From assembly GCA_019321725.1 (NCBI GenBank), contig CM033115.1, positions 5,280,673 to 5,344,672 of the forward strand: 64,000 nucleotides of DNA. The letters are read 5' to 3'. Position 1 is the first letter of the stretch; each line of letters opens with the position of its first letter. Of the stretch, positions 10,823-21,772 are shown piece after piece. Made by a program: the position numbers and the translations under genes. This stretch comes from Paulownia fortunei. Its lineage: Eukaryota > Streptophyta > Magnoliopsida > Lamiales > Paulowniaceae. The notes under the pieces are model-generated. The model worked only from the letters and a program-made list of their open reading frames with translations, had not been told where the DNA came from and ran no database searches.

Positions 10823-12413
10823 TTCCCACTTGGCGATCCTGAAGCAGGTCAAGAGGTCGTAAGGTCGAGGAGGATAAAAATGGGTGCCCACAAAAGCGCT
10901 CCCATGCCAAACATGATCCTCTTAGGGATAATTTGCCTAGGAGAGGAGTCATTCATATGATAGCATGTGGACCTAGCGGAGGAGAGTCACACAATGCTTA
11001 AAGAAAGTATTTTAGGTCCTTAACAACTAGCACGAAAAGAAGAGGCCATGAAGTGATGAACATACAAAGTTTAACCTCCATCGTCTTTGATAATCGTGAC
11101 CTGGCAGGGGTAGAAGTAGGTCAAAACAATCTTATGGTGATCACAATGGACATTGCTAATTTTGCAGTGCAAAAGGTATTAGTTGATAATGGAAGCTCAA
11201 CAGATGTAATCTTTTTACATGTATTGAGAAAGACGGAGTTAAATGTCACAACAATCTGCCCTATCAACACTTCGCTCACGGGCTTCGGGGGAAGTAAGGT
11301 CATCCCACTGGGCACAATCGACTTGCAAACTTCACTAGGGGAAGAGCCTTGTAGAAAAATAGTATTGATGAAGTACTATGTGGTCGATGCATAATTCGCT
11401 TACGTTGTGATCTTAGAAAGGCCGGGACTGAACCAGTTCTAGGCAATAGTGTCAACCTACCACCTCAAGATGAAATTCCCAATAATAGCTGGTGTAGCTA
11501 AAGTTAGGTGTGATTAGAAAAGTGTTCGGAACTGCTACAATCTTTCTTTGAGAAGAGAGAACCTAAGACGGTAGAAAAGAAAATAATGAAGCAAGCCCCT
11601 CATACGGAGATTGGAATGACCTCAAGAGAGGCCTCAAACAAGAAGTCAATATCAAAAGAGTTTAGAATTGAACGTTTCAAGCAGTATAAAATGGTAGAAT
11701 TGGAGCCAGGCAACCTAGATAAGTTCACACAGATCGAGTCCCATGTGAACCCGAGATTCGAGCTCATGGTTGTTCAGTTCTTGAAGGAGAATGTGAGCAT
11801 ATTCACATGAAAACCCTTAGATTTCCAAGTGATAGATCCAAAAATCATAGTACACCGATTGAATGTGGATCCATCTATCAAGTCGATAAAATAAAAGAAG
11901 TGGAGCTTCAGAGCGAAAATGAACCGAATCATTGAGGAAGAGGTGAATAAGCTCTTAGATTTGGGATATGTAGTGAAAATCCAATTCATAGATTAGTTAC
12001 CGTCGTGCCAAAGATAGCTAGGAAGTGGAGGATGTGTTTTGATTTCACTGACTTGAATGAAGCATGTAACAAGGACCCCATATCCACTACCTCAGATCGA
12101 CCTATTAGTGGACTCTATAGGATGTGCATTGCTAAATATGATGGACGCCTACTAAGGCTATCACCAAATTTTCATGGCAGAAGAGGATCGAGCTAAATCA
12201 GCCTTTGTAACTGAGAAGGGGGTCTACTATTATATGGTGATGCCGTTTGGGTTAAAGAACGCCGGTGCGACTTACCAAAGGTTGGTGAACCTCATGTTCA
12301 AAGATCAGATTAGTAAGACCATGGAAGTAGTAAAAATTACAAGGGAGGAAGATTATCTCAAACATCTTGAACAAGCCTTTTCAATTATGAGAGTTTATAA
12401 CATGATGGGATAA
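10823..12413 (+). pseudogene. Gypsy protease and partial reverse transcriptase relic
   Basis: Protease at about 11053-11394 (VLVDNGSSTDVIF, with Asn where the DTG-type motif is expected to have Thr or Ser, then LTGFGG). The reverse transcriptase begins near 11900 (NKLLDLGYV), then KWRMCFDFTDLNEA, then MDAY-stop-GYHQIFMAEEDRA, then MPFGLKNAGATYQR up to about 12400. The YVDD catalytic block is deleted: TMEV runs straight into the segment KITREEDYLKHLEQAFS. Several stops. RNase H and integrase are absent, so the element could not move itself. Confidence 0.82.
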
Positions 12414-13213
12414 AGGGAACCTAAGACTAGCCTCTAAACTGACAATGTGAAAAGCTGAGCAGCTAGGAGGTACATCATCGATCCTATCTCTATGCTCAGG
12501 GATTATTATTTTGTAGTCCTCAGGTATACAAAATCTATGCCTAATGTTGGCAACTTCTGTTTCCTGAACTGTGGATCTAATCAAAGCCCAAGGGGCAATA
12601 GATTCTAAGTCTGAGTCTTCTTGGTATTCATGTTGGTCCGATTCCTCGTTAGTTGCACTCCCTTCGGGAACAGCTTCAGGGTTTTGGTGTGAAGGCCCAG
12701 AGGTCTCTTGGTAAAGAGGTTAACTCGAACTTCTTGGGACTAGTAACGTCCCTAGAACTAGAACTCGAGTCCGAGCTTGACTCATTGGAGCTCGAACCAA
12801 ACTTACTTAGAGTTCACTTAAAAGAAGTAAGGTTTGACATTATTATAATAAAGAAAGGGAATGATAAAATGAAAAATGAAAAGAAAGGAAAAGAAAAAAA
12901 GCTCAAAACTACAAATGCTACCTTGAAAATTTGATCTCTCGTAAATTGAAAAATCTCTGCATTTTGAGATCGCCTCGAGGTTGCAAATTAACTTTAACCT
13001 GGGAGAGATGGTGAAAGTGAATGGTAAGAAAGGGAGGACTTATATGTATAAGGAAGGTAACATGGATGAACGGTCAGGATAAAACACCGATTCGAGATAA
13101 ACAGTCAAGATAAAATACCGATTCGAAATGAATGGTCCAGGCAATACATCGATTCTAAATGGACGGTCTAGATTAACTTTTTCTGCATAAATGCACAAAA
13201 GCTGGGGGAGTAA
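12414..13213 (+). other. 3' internal region of the Gypsy element, non-coding
   Basis: No pol motif recognised. It holds a purine-rich stretch and an E/L-rich frame at 12653-12934 of no recognisable family. It ends in the G-rich tract before the 3' LTR. Confidence 0.5.
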
Positions 13214-13671
13214 TGATATACAAGTGTTAAAATTACATTTTTACCCCTAGGATGTTGCCAAAATGCCAAAAGCACCTAAAAATCTGCGCATTTTTAACTT
13301 GGGCCCTGATCCGACATGATGGAGAGTTCGGGTTGGGGCGAGCTCTCTACCGTTGATGGACTGACTGATAGGATGTGCTAGTTAACCAGATTATGATATT
13401 TAGACCCTAACTTGTATGACATACAAAAGCCAATTAATATAAATACTTAATGTACAGTTTCATAAAGTAACTTTTACATTATTTTACTTACTTCGCATAT
13501 CAGTTACTCTCGATCTCTAGACCTGACTAACTTAATCATCAGAGAATTTTAGTTGGGGATCATTTCAACGAGCCTAATGTGTGTTATTCTTTTAGGTCAC
13601 CACGAACTCAAGTACCGGAACTTATATTATCTCGAATCGAACTCAAATACACTGATTTTATTCCCAAATCA
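13214..13671 (+). repeat. 3' LTR of the Gypsy element
   Basis: 458 bp, starts TGATATACAAGTG and ends CCCAAATCA. Pair of 6649-7089. GDSL exon 2 resumes to its right. Confidence 0.88.
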
Positions 13672-13715
13672 ATTTAAAAGATGTTAACTCCATATGTTCC
13701 ACACCAATAGTTTTT

Positions 13716-15070
13716 ATATACATGACATGTATATACCGTATACTTGATATATTGAAAATTCCTTAACCACCTTAATAAGGTCTTTGTTTGTGACAGGCAT
13801 CTCTGGATGTTTGAATATAAGGTAAAGATCTTCTTTTTAACATCTTTTGATCAAATTTTCTAACAAAAAATTGATTAAAAGATTAGAATACGCCCATTCC
13901 AATACAAAAATCAATTATACAAGTTTGAAAAAAATAAGGAGGAGTTATTTTTAGTAATCCATAATTTCTAAAGTAAAAGTAAGTGAGAGACCAAAGTTTT
14001 TGAGTTCTAAGGCACTTAACAATATTAGGAGTATAGATTAGATTCTATAACTTAAAAAGTGAATAATTTTCACAATTTAAGATGGTACGCTAATGCATAA
14101 TTTCTAAACGAAGTGAAAAAGCTTAAAATTTTGAGTCTGTCTTTTATAGTAGAAAAAAAATATTTATTATTAATAATAAACAATGTTTACAAAATTAAAT
14201 TGGAGTTATTTTCCAATCGCATTATCTTTCCATGCATGATTACTAACCTATGTTACTTATATTATTCGAAAGGACCTCATAATTTGAGTTTTGGTCTCTC
14301 ACATTTTCTAGAATCATACATTTTATTCTAAAGATATAAAATTTATTAGTCTGCACTAGTTAGACTATGAAATTTCTTATGTGGCTTATTCTTTAAATTT
14401 TTGGTCTTTTACTTAGTATCTTTTCGTTTTTTTTTTTTTGGAAAATCTTAATTTTAGTTGTTTAAAAAACTGTTATTTTCTCAAAAATAAAAATTGGTCT
14501 GCATTTCAAATGTTCTTGAAGAGGGTAAAATTTAATTTTCATCTCACATTTTTTTAAAAAAAATTTAGGTTTTCAAAAAATAACTCTCGTCTATTTTTAA
14601 GATGCTGCATTTCCTAATCATATAATAAATTTCATTTAGAAAAGTTAACAGCTGAAATTTACATAAGTAAACTAGGCACGAGAATTTAGTTTTTGGTCAC
14701 TAATTTCTTTTTGGACATTATACATTGTTTTTCATTATATAAATTAATCTATACATTTGTGCAATTGTAGCGAGTTTTAAAATTTAATTTTTCGTTTCTT
14801 ATTTTCTTTTTAATATGCATTTTGAAAAATGACACATTTAATTGAAGTTATGAATTTCTTTACGCATATTGGAATATGGGTGTTTTATTATTTTAATAAT
14901 TTTATCAAAATTTTTAATCAAATAATATTTGATAGGAAGTTCCATTTTTTTTTTTTTTTAAGAAAAGTGTGATGTCAGAAGTCAAAACCTTAGGGGACGA
15001 GGATGAAAACTTCTCTATAATTTTTTTCTACTAAATCATAGAGTTTCTGAAAAGTAAATTTTGTCCATTC
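13716..15070 (+). other. intron 2 of GDSL copy A
   Basis: AT-rich. Part of it matches intron 2 of copy B (for example around 13980-14300 against 53930-54240). It contains no insert comparable to the 1.2-kb long-TIR element found in copy B. No coding. Confidence 0.6.
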
Positions 15071-15660
15071 TTTGTGGGTGAAATTGGTTACAATAATATG
15101 AGATACGCAATTTCCCTTTGAGTGGTCCGTTCAAGAGATCCAGACATACATGCCTTTACAAATCAAGCTATTATCAATACCATAAGAGTAATTTACACCA
15201 ATTTTTTCCATTTAATTCCTTTGAAAATAAGATTTATTCTCATTAGTAAAAATGGATAAAATAATGATTCTTATTAATTATCATTTGAATGAGGTGATCA
15301 GGGCTGGTGCTTCACAAGTTGTAGTTTCTGGACTTCTTCCCCTTGGATGCTTCCCTTTTGGTCTAAGTGCTGCTGCTAGCAATGATCTCATATGATGATA
15401 TAGGGTGTTTTGAAAAGTTTGAATAATCTGACAGCTTCTCAGAATAATGATCTGCAAGGAGTTTTGGACTCTCTCAAAAAGAATTTCCCAATGTCATCAT
15501 ATTATAAGCAGATTACTATAATACTTTTCAATAATTTCTTCCTGAAGCACTCATTCTTGATCAGTGTTAAGTATTTCTTCAATGATTTAATTATTTTTTT
15601 GGCGCACTTTATAGGGTTTGATACGAGAACTTTGTTTAAAGCTTTGTGCGGAGTTGGACA

Positions 15661-16000
15661 ATAAAACTAGTGAAAATAATCGTGCGAGTTCAAACCTAAA
15701 ATTACTCCATTTGGAGTGGATTTTTAAACTTATAAATGGGTTTGGGACGGATCTTGATATTTTATTTTCAAACCCGTCCCGTCTCATTTAATTTTTTTTG
15801 TTTTAAATTTTATATATTTATGTAATATTATTATTTAAAAAATACATATTTTAGAAAATTTTAATAGTGTTATTTTTTATATTTTTAAAACTATAAAGTG
15901 AATCTAATTTGGACCTGGCAGGTTTGGGTCCGTGTCCTTAAAAACTTTAGCGAGGCAAATCTCGAATTTTGGCAAACTTACTCTGTTGCCATCTTTAAAT
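15661..16000. mobile_element. hAT-like non-autonomous insertion in GDSL copy A exon 5
   Basis: About 340 bp interrupting GGACA|ATATAACC; copy B has the uninterrupted equivalent. The right end, read in reverse, starts AAAGATGGCAACAGAGTAAG, similar to the GGATGGCAA-type ends of many plant hAT elements. The left end is degenerate. The interior has a GGGTTTGGGACGG / CCCGTCCCGTCTC inverted pair. No coding. Confidence 0.55.
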
Positions 16001-16170
16001 ATAACCATCAAAGTCGGATGTTCTGTGGAAATTGGGGAGTGCTGATGTTTCCTAATCCAAACCTCTATATACATTGGGATGGCATACATCTAGCACAAGG
16101 GGTTTATCGTCGTATGTTTGAAATTCTCATTATAAATTTGAAAACTATTACACTCAAAAAATCATATTAA

Positions 16171-17288
16171 ATCTGATATAGTATTACTCTTTTTAGTAGA
16201 TAATAACAAAATTAAAATTTATATAAATAAAATTAAATTATAAATTAATTAAATATATAATATAGGATATAAATATAATTAAAATTTGAAGTAAAATAAT
16301 TTTGAAGGCAAATTGAGAATATAAATATTACATCAAATCAAATTTGGTGTAACATGTTGTGCTCGTTGGAGATGAAATTATATTAAATTTGATGTTTTTG
16401 ACCTGGGATTTGGTGTCTTGAAAATGCTGCTAAGGGCATCCTTCCTCCACCCGTTTACTTTAGAGTTGATGTCCATACCCTTCATTTTCTTCAAGGCTGG
16501 TAACAGAAGTAGTTCTCACCAGAGGACTCGTTTGCTAAACGAGCGTGTTGACATGTCTGGAGTTTACAATATGGAAAGACTTGTGGGGCTTAGGAGAGTT
16601 TGAGGAACTGGGGTTTATGCATCTCAAGAGGAAAGAAGAGAGTTAGGAGAGGTTGTTTTCTTCCATTAATTAGACTTGACTAAAATGAGATGGTGATAAA
16701 TTTGATGGATGGGTGATAGAATTAGGTTTTGAATATAGAATTGAAAATGAAAGGATAGAGTAGAGGAATATGGAAATAGAAGATGTAAAAATGGATAATT
16801 TTCAGTGAGACCAAGTTTAATAAATATGATTTTGAATTTTGAAATAATATAAAATATTAAAATGAGGTTTAGAAATAGGAACAAAAGTGCCAATGTATCT
16901 AAAAGCAATAATTTTGAGGCATCTCATGTCCATAAAAATTACCCAATTAATAGAGTTTCGTTAAATAATGAATATGCAAAGATAGATAGATACTTCCAAT
17001 ATATACAAAAATGAGTAGCTTTTTTGGTACCCTCCAAATGGAGTAGAAATTGATAGGGGAAGGCCCAGCCCTCCATGTTTTGTTTGTTTCTCGTGCATCA
17101 GGTACAAAATCCATTATATAGTTTAACTTTTTAAAAGTATAGTTCAACGACAAAACTAGACGGCCTTTTCATGTCATATAATAATACGACCTATAATATC
17201 TATTCTTTTTTGGCTATTAATACCATTACAAATAAACTTCTTACACTATTTCAATGGTAAATGCTTGACTTGCCATCTTTACCATAGA
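16171..17288. other. intergenic, no gene seen
   Basis: AT-rich sequence after GDSL copy A. No coding similarity recognised; the open frames here are short and lack known motifs. Confidence 0.5.
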
Positions 17289-17685
17289 TGTCGACCCGAC
17301 GAAGACCCTTCGATGCTCAAGTTAGTTCTAGAGAAAGTCAATGAAAGCCAAAGAACTTGAGAGTAGTTATGCGTGTAATTATTTGCGTACCTTTCAATAA
17401 TAAAGATTTAGATAATTTATAATATTGATATAAGGGTTTTCATGGGAGTGAGCCCTATGGCCTAGTGGACTTAGCTTGAACATTACAGCCTAATTTGTCT
17501 ATTATCTTATGGAATCCATAGGTCTACTGGGTCTTGTCTTTGTTCCGATCTATAATGTAAATAGATCTTTTGAACTTAACCTCTTGGGCTTATTTTGGGC
17601 TCATAGCCCATCATAAGCCCTCACTCTCGGCCAAGCCTCGTGTAGGGAGGGTTGGTCGAGAGTAGAGAGTGTTGGAATATATCAC
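17289..17685 (-). repeat. probable LTR end of the gag-only Gypsy relic
   Basis: The plus strand starts TGTCGACCCGACGAAGACCC and contains CTTCGATGCTCAAG, the reverse of a common plant Gypsy LTR terminus. The other LTR edge and a partner LTR were not found. Confidence 0.5.
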
Positions 17686-17815
17686 TTTTTGAGGTGAATA
17701 ACTCAGGGCAAATTACCTCTTGGGGTGAGTAGCTCAGGGCATATCACCTCTTTGAGTAAGTAGCTCGGGGCAGGTCACCTCTTTAGGTGAGTATCTTGGA
17801 GTTGCATTTATTATT
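17686..17815. repeat. 31-bp minisatellite, about 4 units
   Basis: Units of the type ATCACCTCTTTGAGT then AAGTAGCTCGGGGC recur about four times with a 31-bp period and several substitutions per unit. Confidence 0.8.
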
Positions 17816-19394
17816 TTTAGTATTAGCCCATTTAGGTTCCTATGGGGGGAACATCTCGTTAGAAGAGATAGACTTTCAAGCTAAGATATGAGTTCACCAT
17901 TAATTAATGCCTCATTTGCTAGTTGAGCATACTGGTCAAGCATGTAGGTCGATCGAGCAGGTCAGGCAAGCTTGTCAAGCACAGGTCGAGCATGGTGTGC
18001 GCGTATTGTCGTTGTCAATTATCATCTCTGTATCCCTTTTATGTTTGATTGCTTCATTTAGTCAGGGAGTTGGTTTGAATGGTCATGTCGAGTCCAATTA
18101 CTTAGCAGGATTTTTGCTCAGTTTCATAGAGGCCATTGATTCTTTACCCCATGGTGGGAGTGAGTTGAGTGAAGAAATTAACTCTTCGAGATCATCATCA
18201 TTGTCATTGTCGTTGTTAAATTCTAGTAAGTCTGAGAGTGAGGACATTGCTTCTCCATCTCGAGGTCTAGCTAAGTCGACAATTGTATGTGGCGAGCCTC
18301 TACTTGTAGTCATGTCATGGACGTCAAGGTATCGACATTTATTTGTACGTTGAAAGACTCATATTATTTAGCCTTTTTTCTCTATTGGGTGCATGGTTGA
18401 TTTACTTGGCTTTTCTCTTCATCTTTATTTTTCCTTACTTGTTTGCATCTATTCCTTTGTCTTACATTTAACGCCTTTGTTTTTGTTTGTCTGAGCCAAG
18501 AAACTTGACTTCACTACACTTTGTTCTCGCAAGTTCGAAGAGTCTGGTCCTTTATGTGCCCTTGGCAGAAGGGGCACGCCGCCTACTCAAGGTGAGAGGA
18601 GTGGTGTTGATAAAGGTGGCACTATAGGAGCAGAGGTGGTGATGTGCCTTCTCCCTCTTTGAAGGGCGACGAACGTAGGTCATCATCGCATGATGTTGTT
18701 GGTGCTGGTGGAGGATCATGCCTTAGGTTGGATGAAGACTCACAGCATGGTGAGCCAGTACGACGTTAGTTGCCTTGAGTCGACATCATATCACTTTATT
18801 GTGGAGCACTCGCAAAGGACTTAACCCAAGTGACTCGTCTTTTATGATTACTGTTTAGCCCATTTACTTAGCATCCTTTTACCCTGTTTTGTTTATTAGC
18901 TTACTAACACTTCTTATTTCTTTGTAGTATCTCAAGCTAGCCTCCATTTTGAGTAAGGCAAGGCATTTGTGGAGATCTCTCCTAAGGAAGCAATGGCACG
19001 AGAACTCATCTTGGGGACATGATGGCATGAGGGCTCCTCATGGCAGTTCGTTGGCACATAACCTCCTCATAGGGGTGCGTTGGCACACAAGCTTCTTCTT
19101 GGAGTGCGATAGCATAGACGATGTCATTGTTTTCTTCTTCTTCTTTCTTTTTTTCTCTCTCTCTTTTATTTTTTTTCTTTAGGTCGAGCCATGCTTGGCT
19201 CGACTTGGGTTTTTGACTTGGAGCACAAATGAGGTTGCTTATCTTCTCTTTGTTGTAGTCCACATAGTCGTAGCCCTTCGAGGGCTTAGCCCACGTAAGT
19301 TATTCATCTCATTTTTTTGCTTAGTCCATTTTTTTTTTTTTTTTGTGTCGCTTTATTCAATAGTTATTGCTTTGTACTGCTCGTGATGGAGGAA
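17816..19394. other. non-coding interior of the gag-only Gypsy relic
   Basis: The 148-residue plus-strand frame at 17907-18353 and the acidic minus-strand frame at 18098-18313 match no family I recognise. T-rich tracts occur near 19130-19180 and 19330-19345. Treated as LTR or spacer sequence. Confidence 0.4.
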
Positions 19395-19705
19395 ATCGGT
19401 ATGACTTCTCATATTTGTGAGCCGGTAGGACTTCTATAGTGTGGAGGCTGGTATGACCTCTTAGGTATAGAAGCCAGTAGGGCTCCTCAAGGGTGGACGT
19501 TGGTAGGATTTCTCAAGTATGGAAGTAGGTAGGGCTCCTCGAGGGTGGAGGTTAGTAGGATCTCTCAAGTATAGAAATTGGTAGGGCTCCTCGAAGATAG
19601 AGGTCGGTATAACCTCTCAAGTATGAGAGCTAGTCGGGCTCCTTGAATATGGAGGTCGGTAGGACCTCTTAAGTGTGGGAGCCAATAGGGCTCATTGAGT
19701 GCGTC
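19395..19705. repeat. 52-bp minisatellite built of two 26-bp halves, about 6 units
   Basis: Repeats with alternating halves of the type GGTAGGGCTCCTCGAGGGTG and GGTAGGACCTCTCAAGTATG, period 52 bp. It ends a few bases before the solo LTR inserted at 19708. Confidence 0.85.
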
Positions 19706-19707
19706 GT

Positions 19708-21343
19708 TGATAAGTTAGTTTTATACTAATAATTTATATACCTTTTGATTAATATTTAGTTTGTTTTCAAGTGTTTTTGTTACTTTTTATACATTTAGTG
19801 TGAAATCTTATAGGTAATGACAAAAGGAGAAGAAAATAGAAATAAACCAAAAACTTGGTTGAAATATTGAAAATCTGGATTGTGGTGCGACTGATGACAG
19901 TTTTTGTATTCAATCATAACTCTTGTTTCCAATATTATTTTGATTTGATTCATGAACCAATGGAAATCTAAGAGATAGATCTATAATTTTTATGTTTTTT
20001 ACCAAATCCAATTCTGTCGATATCAATGCAAAACACCGAGTTCAAGAGTCAACATTAGATTGAAATTTTTTGGGATGACACGTCTTGGAATTTCTGGCAT
20101 AACTCTCTCCACAGAAGTCATATTTAGTTGATTCAAGTTCCACTGAAAATCTGACACATAGATCTACAATTCATATGAAGAACCAAAAGCCAGTTTAGTT
20201 TAGAAAATAGTAAAAAATTAGTTGAAAGAGGCTATAAGTGCTGTAGAAATTGATTCAGGATAGCAAGTGCAGTGCCTAGGCATTGTCTTCTAGCGTCTAG
20301 GCATTGTACATACTGTTTTGGATAGAATAGGCAGCGCCTAGGCACTTCTGGGTGGACAAGTAAGGTCAAAATGGGCATTTTGCCCTCCTTAGGGCATTTT
20401 CCCATCTATTTTGAGGGATTCCAAGAGTCTCCAAAGGAGTTTTTGGTTAGGAGAAGAGGGAGGAGAAGCCAAGAAATAAGGAGAACAAGGAGACTTAGAG
20501 AGAAGAAGGCCATTCTTAGAGACAAACCATTTTTGGAGACAAGGAGAGCTTCAACCATTACTTCCACTACACAAATTGGAGAACAATTTTCATATTCTTT
20601 CTTATGTATTTCTTGAAGTTGTATTCATCCATTATGAACTAAATTTTTCTTTCTAGAGGATGATGTAATCTTATTTGATCATGTGTTTTGAATTCCAATC
20701 AATATTAGTTCAAGTTATTCATCTTGTTTGTGTTATCTTATTTAGTATTGCATCTTGATTAATTAACCATTAATTGAGATTATTGATGTATGAGATTTGA
20801 TACTCGAGAGAGGGAAGATTTTATATGGTCACAAGGGTAACACAACCTAGGAATCATAGAGTTGAAAAGCATATGAAACCTTTGAAGTTTTGAAGAAGAA
20901 TTCATTGAACTTTTGTAGAGTTTTATTCTTGAGTTTTTATAAAGATATTGAAATTCATGTTAGAACTCATAGTCAATTCGACACTCGAGGGAGGGAATTG
21001 ATAAGTTTAGGAATTCTTAACTTACATGTGTTGTTGACTTGAATTGGTATATTTTGGAAGGAAGAACATATGTGATAATTAGGTGAGTCATTCCTCTAGA
21101 ATTTCTTGCTCATAAGGTATTTGTTGAATTGCTTCTAAAAACTCCATTATTGTCTTTGCATTTTTATCTTACTTTACTTTGTTTACCAATCATCACTCAA
21201 TTGTTTATATAAAATTAGGACTATTTGAACTATGGTACTTAATGCAATTTTTGATTATAATCCTTGTGGATATGATACTCAACTTATCGTTGTATTAAAA
21301 CTTGACATCGTACACTTGCGGTTTGCAAAATATTTCATGAACA
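19708..21343 (+). mobile_element. Gypsy-type solo LTR (family shared with 41525-43055)
   Basis: 1636 bp with TG..CA ends: starts TGATAAGTTAGTTTTATAC and ends ATTTCATGAACA. Flanks are GTCGT (19703-19707) and ATCGT (21344-21348), a 5-bp target duplication with one mismatch. The reverse complement of 41525-43055 matches it over most of its length. No primer-binding site or pol coding; the 81-residue frame at 20371-20616 is an LTR by-product. Confidence 0.87.
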
Positions 21344-21772
21344 ATCGTCTTGAGAGAATTCTTCTTGATTGCGTAGGACTAAAAGTATGATAGCCTCAAT
21401 AGGAATCTGGATATCACAAGATGCATTTTGCCTTTGACTTCGAGAGAAGTTGAGTCATTGCTAGAATTTTGTTAAGTATAAGTATGATGCATGTAAGCGT
21501 AGGTAATAAGATACATGGAAATTAATTTTATTGATGTAGATACAAGTTTACAGATAAAGCAAGTTGTTGCTGCTTAGGGCATGACAACGTAAATCTAAGT
21601 AGCTTCCTAATGAGCTAAAAAATATAAGTACTAGCCTTGTTGGGCATAAAACAAAAGATAAACTAACTTATGGCACTAATGGGCATAACTTGATGAAAAT
21701 AAACTAACTGTTTCTATGCTTGCACTACTAGTAGGCTCTGTTTATTTAGCTTCAGGTGATAATTCCTATTAC

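Larger units (their letters stand above)
6649..13671 (+). mobile_element. Ty3/Gypsy LTR retrotransposon inserted in GDSL copy A exon 2
   Basis: Two similar direct LTRs (6649-7089 and 13214-13671), each starting TGATATAC and ending CCCAAATCA. A likely primer-binding region follows the 5' LTR (TTGGCGTCTTCTATGGGA at 7091), and a G-rich tract (GCTGGGGGAG, 13201-13210) precedes the 3' LTR. Flanks are GTTTA on the left and ATTTA on the right, a likely 5-bp target duplication with one mismatch. The interior has decayed gag, protease and partial reverse transcriptase; RNase H and integrase are missing. A 2.2-kb Copia solo LTR is nested inside. GDSL sequence flanks both ends (QLKWF on the left, NSICST on the right). 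Confidence 0.9.
5722..16170 (+). pseudogene. GDSL esterase/lipase pseudogene, copy A, broken by three transposon insertions
   Basis: GDSL (SGNH-hydrolase) esterases are secreted enzymes acting on acyl esters. The exons were found by comparison with copy B. Exon 1 is 5722-6360: hydrophobic signal-peptide-like stretch, then LYKLG, then the broken GDS motif, with NATSRWPYGVTFF after the insert. Exon 2 is about 6489-6648 plus 13672-13715 (MALGLPLLNP, stop, LAKTA). Exon 3 is about 15071-15187 (VGEIGYNN.., VQEIQTYMP). Exon 4 is 15291-15559 (EVIRAGASQVVVSG, PLGCFP). Exon 5 is 15615-15660 plus 16001-16170 and holds the block V motif DGIH. Damage: the start codon reads CTG, a MITE splits the catalytic motif, exon 2 has a TAA and a Gypsy insertion, two acceptors and one donor appear mutated, exon 4 has a frameshift, and exon 5 carries a 340-bp insert. 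Not functional. Confidence 0.85.

Noticed and set aside
17907..18353. 148-codon open frame
   Set aside because: Lies in the LTR or spacer of a minus-strand Gypsy relic, with Ser/Leu-rich composition and no recognisable family; the antisense acidic frame is no better supported.
20371..20616. 81-codon frame inside the solo LTR
   Set aside because: The mirrored family copy at 41525-43055 does not preserve it as an open frame, so it is an LTR by-product.
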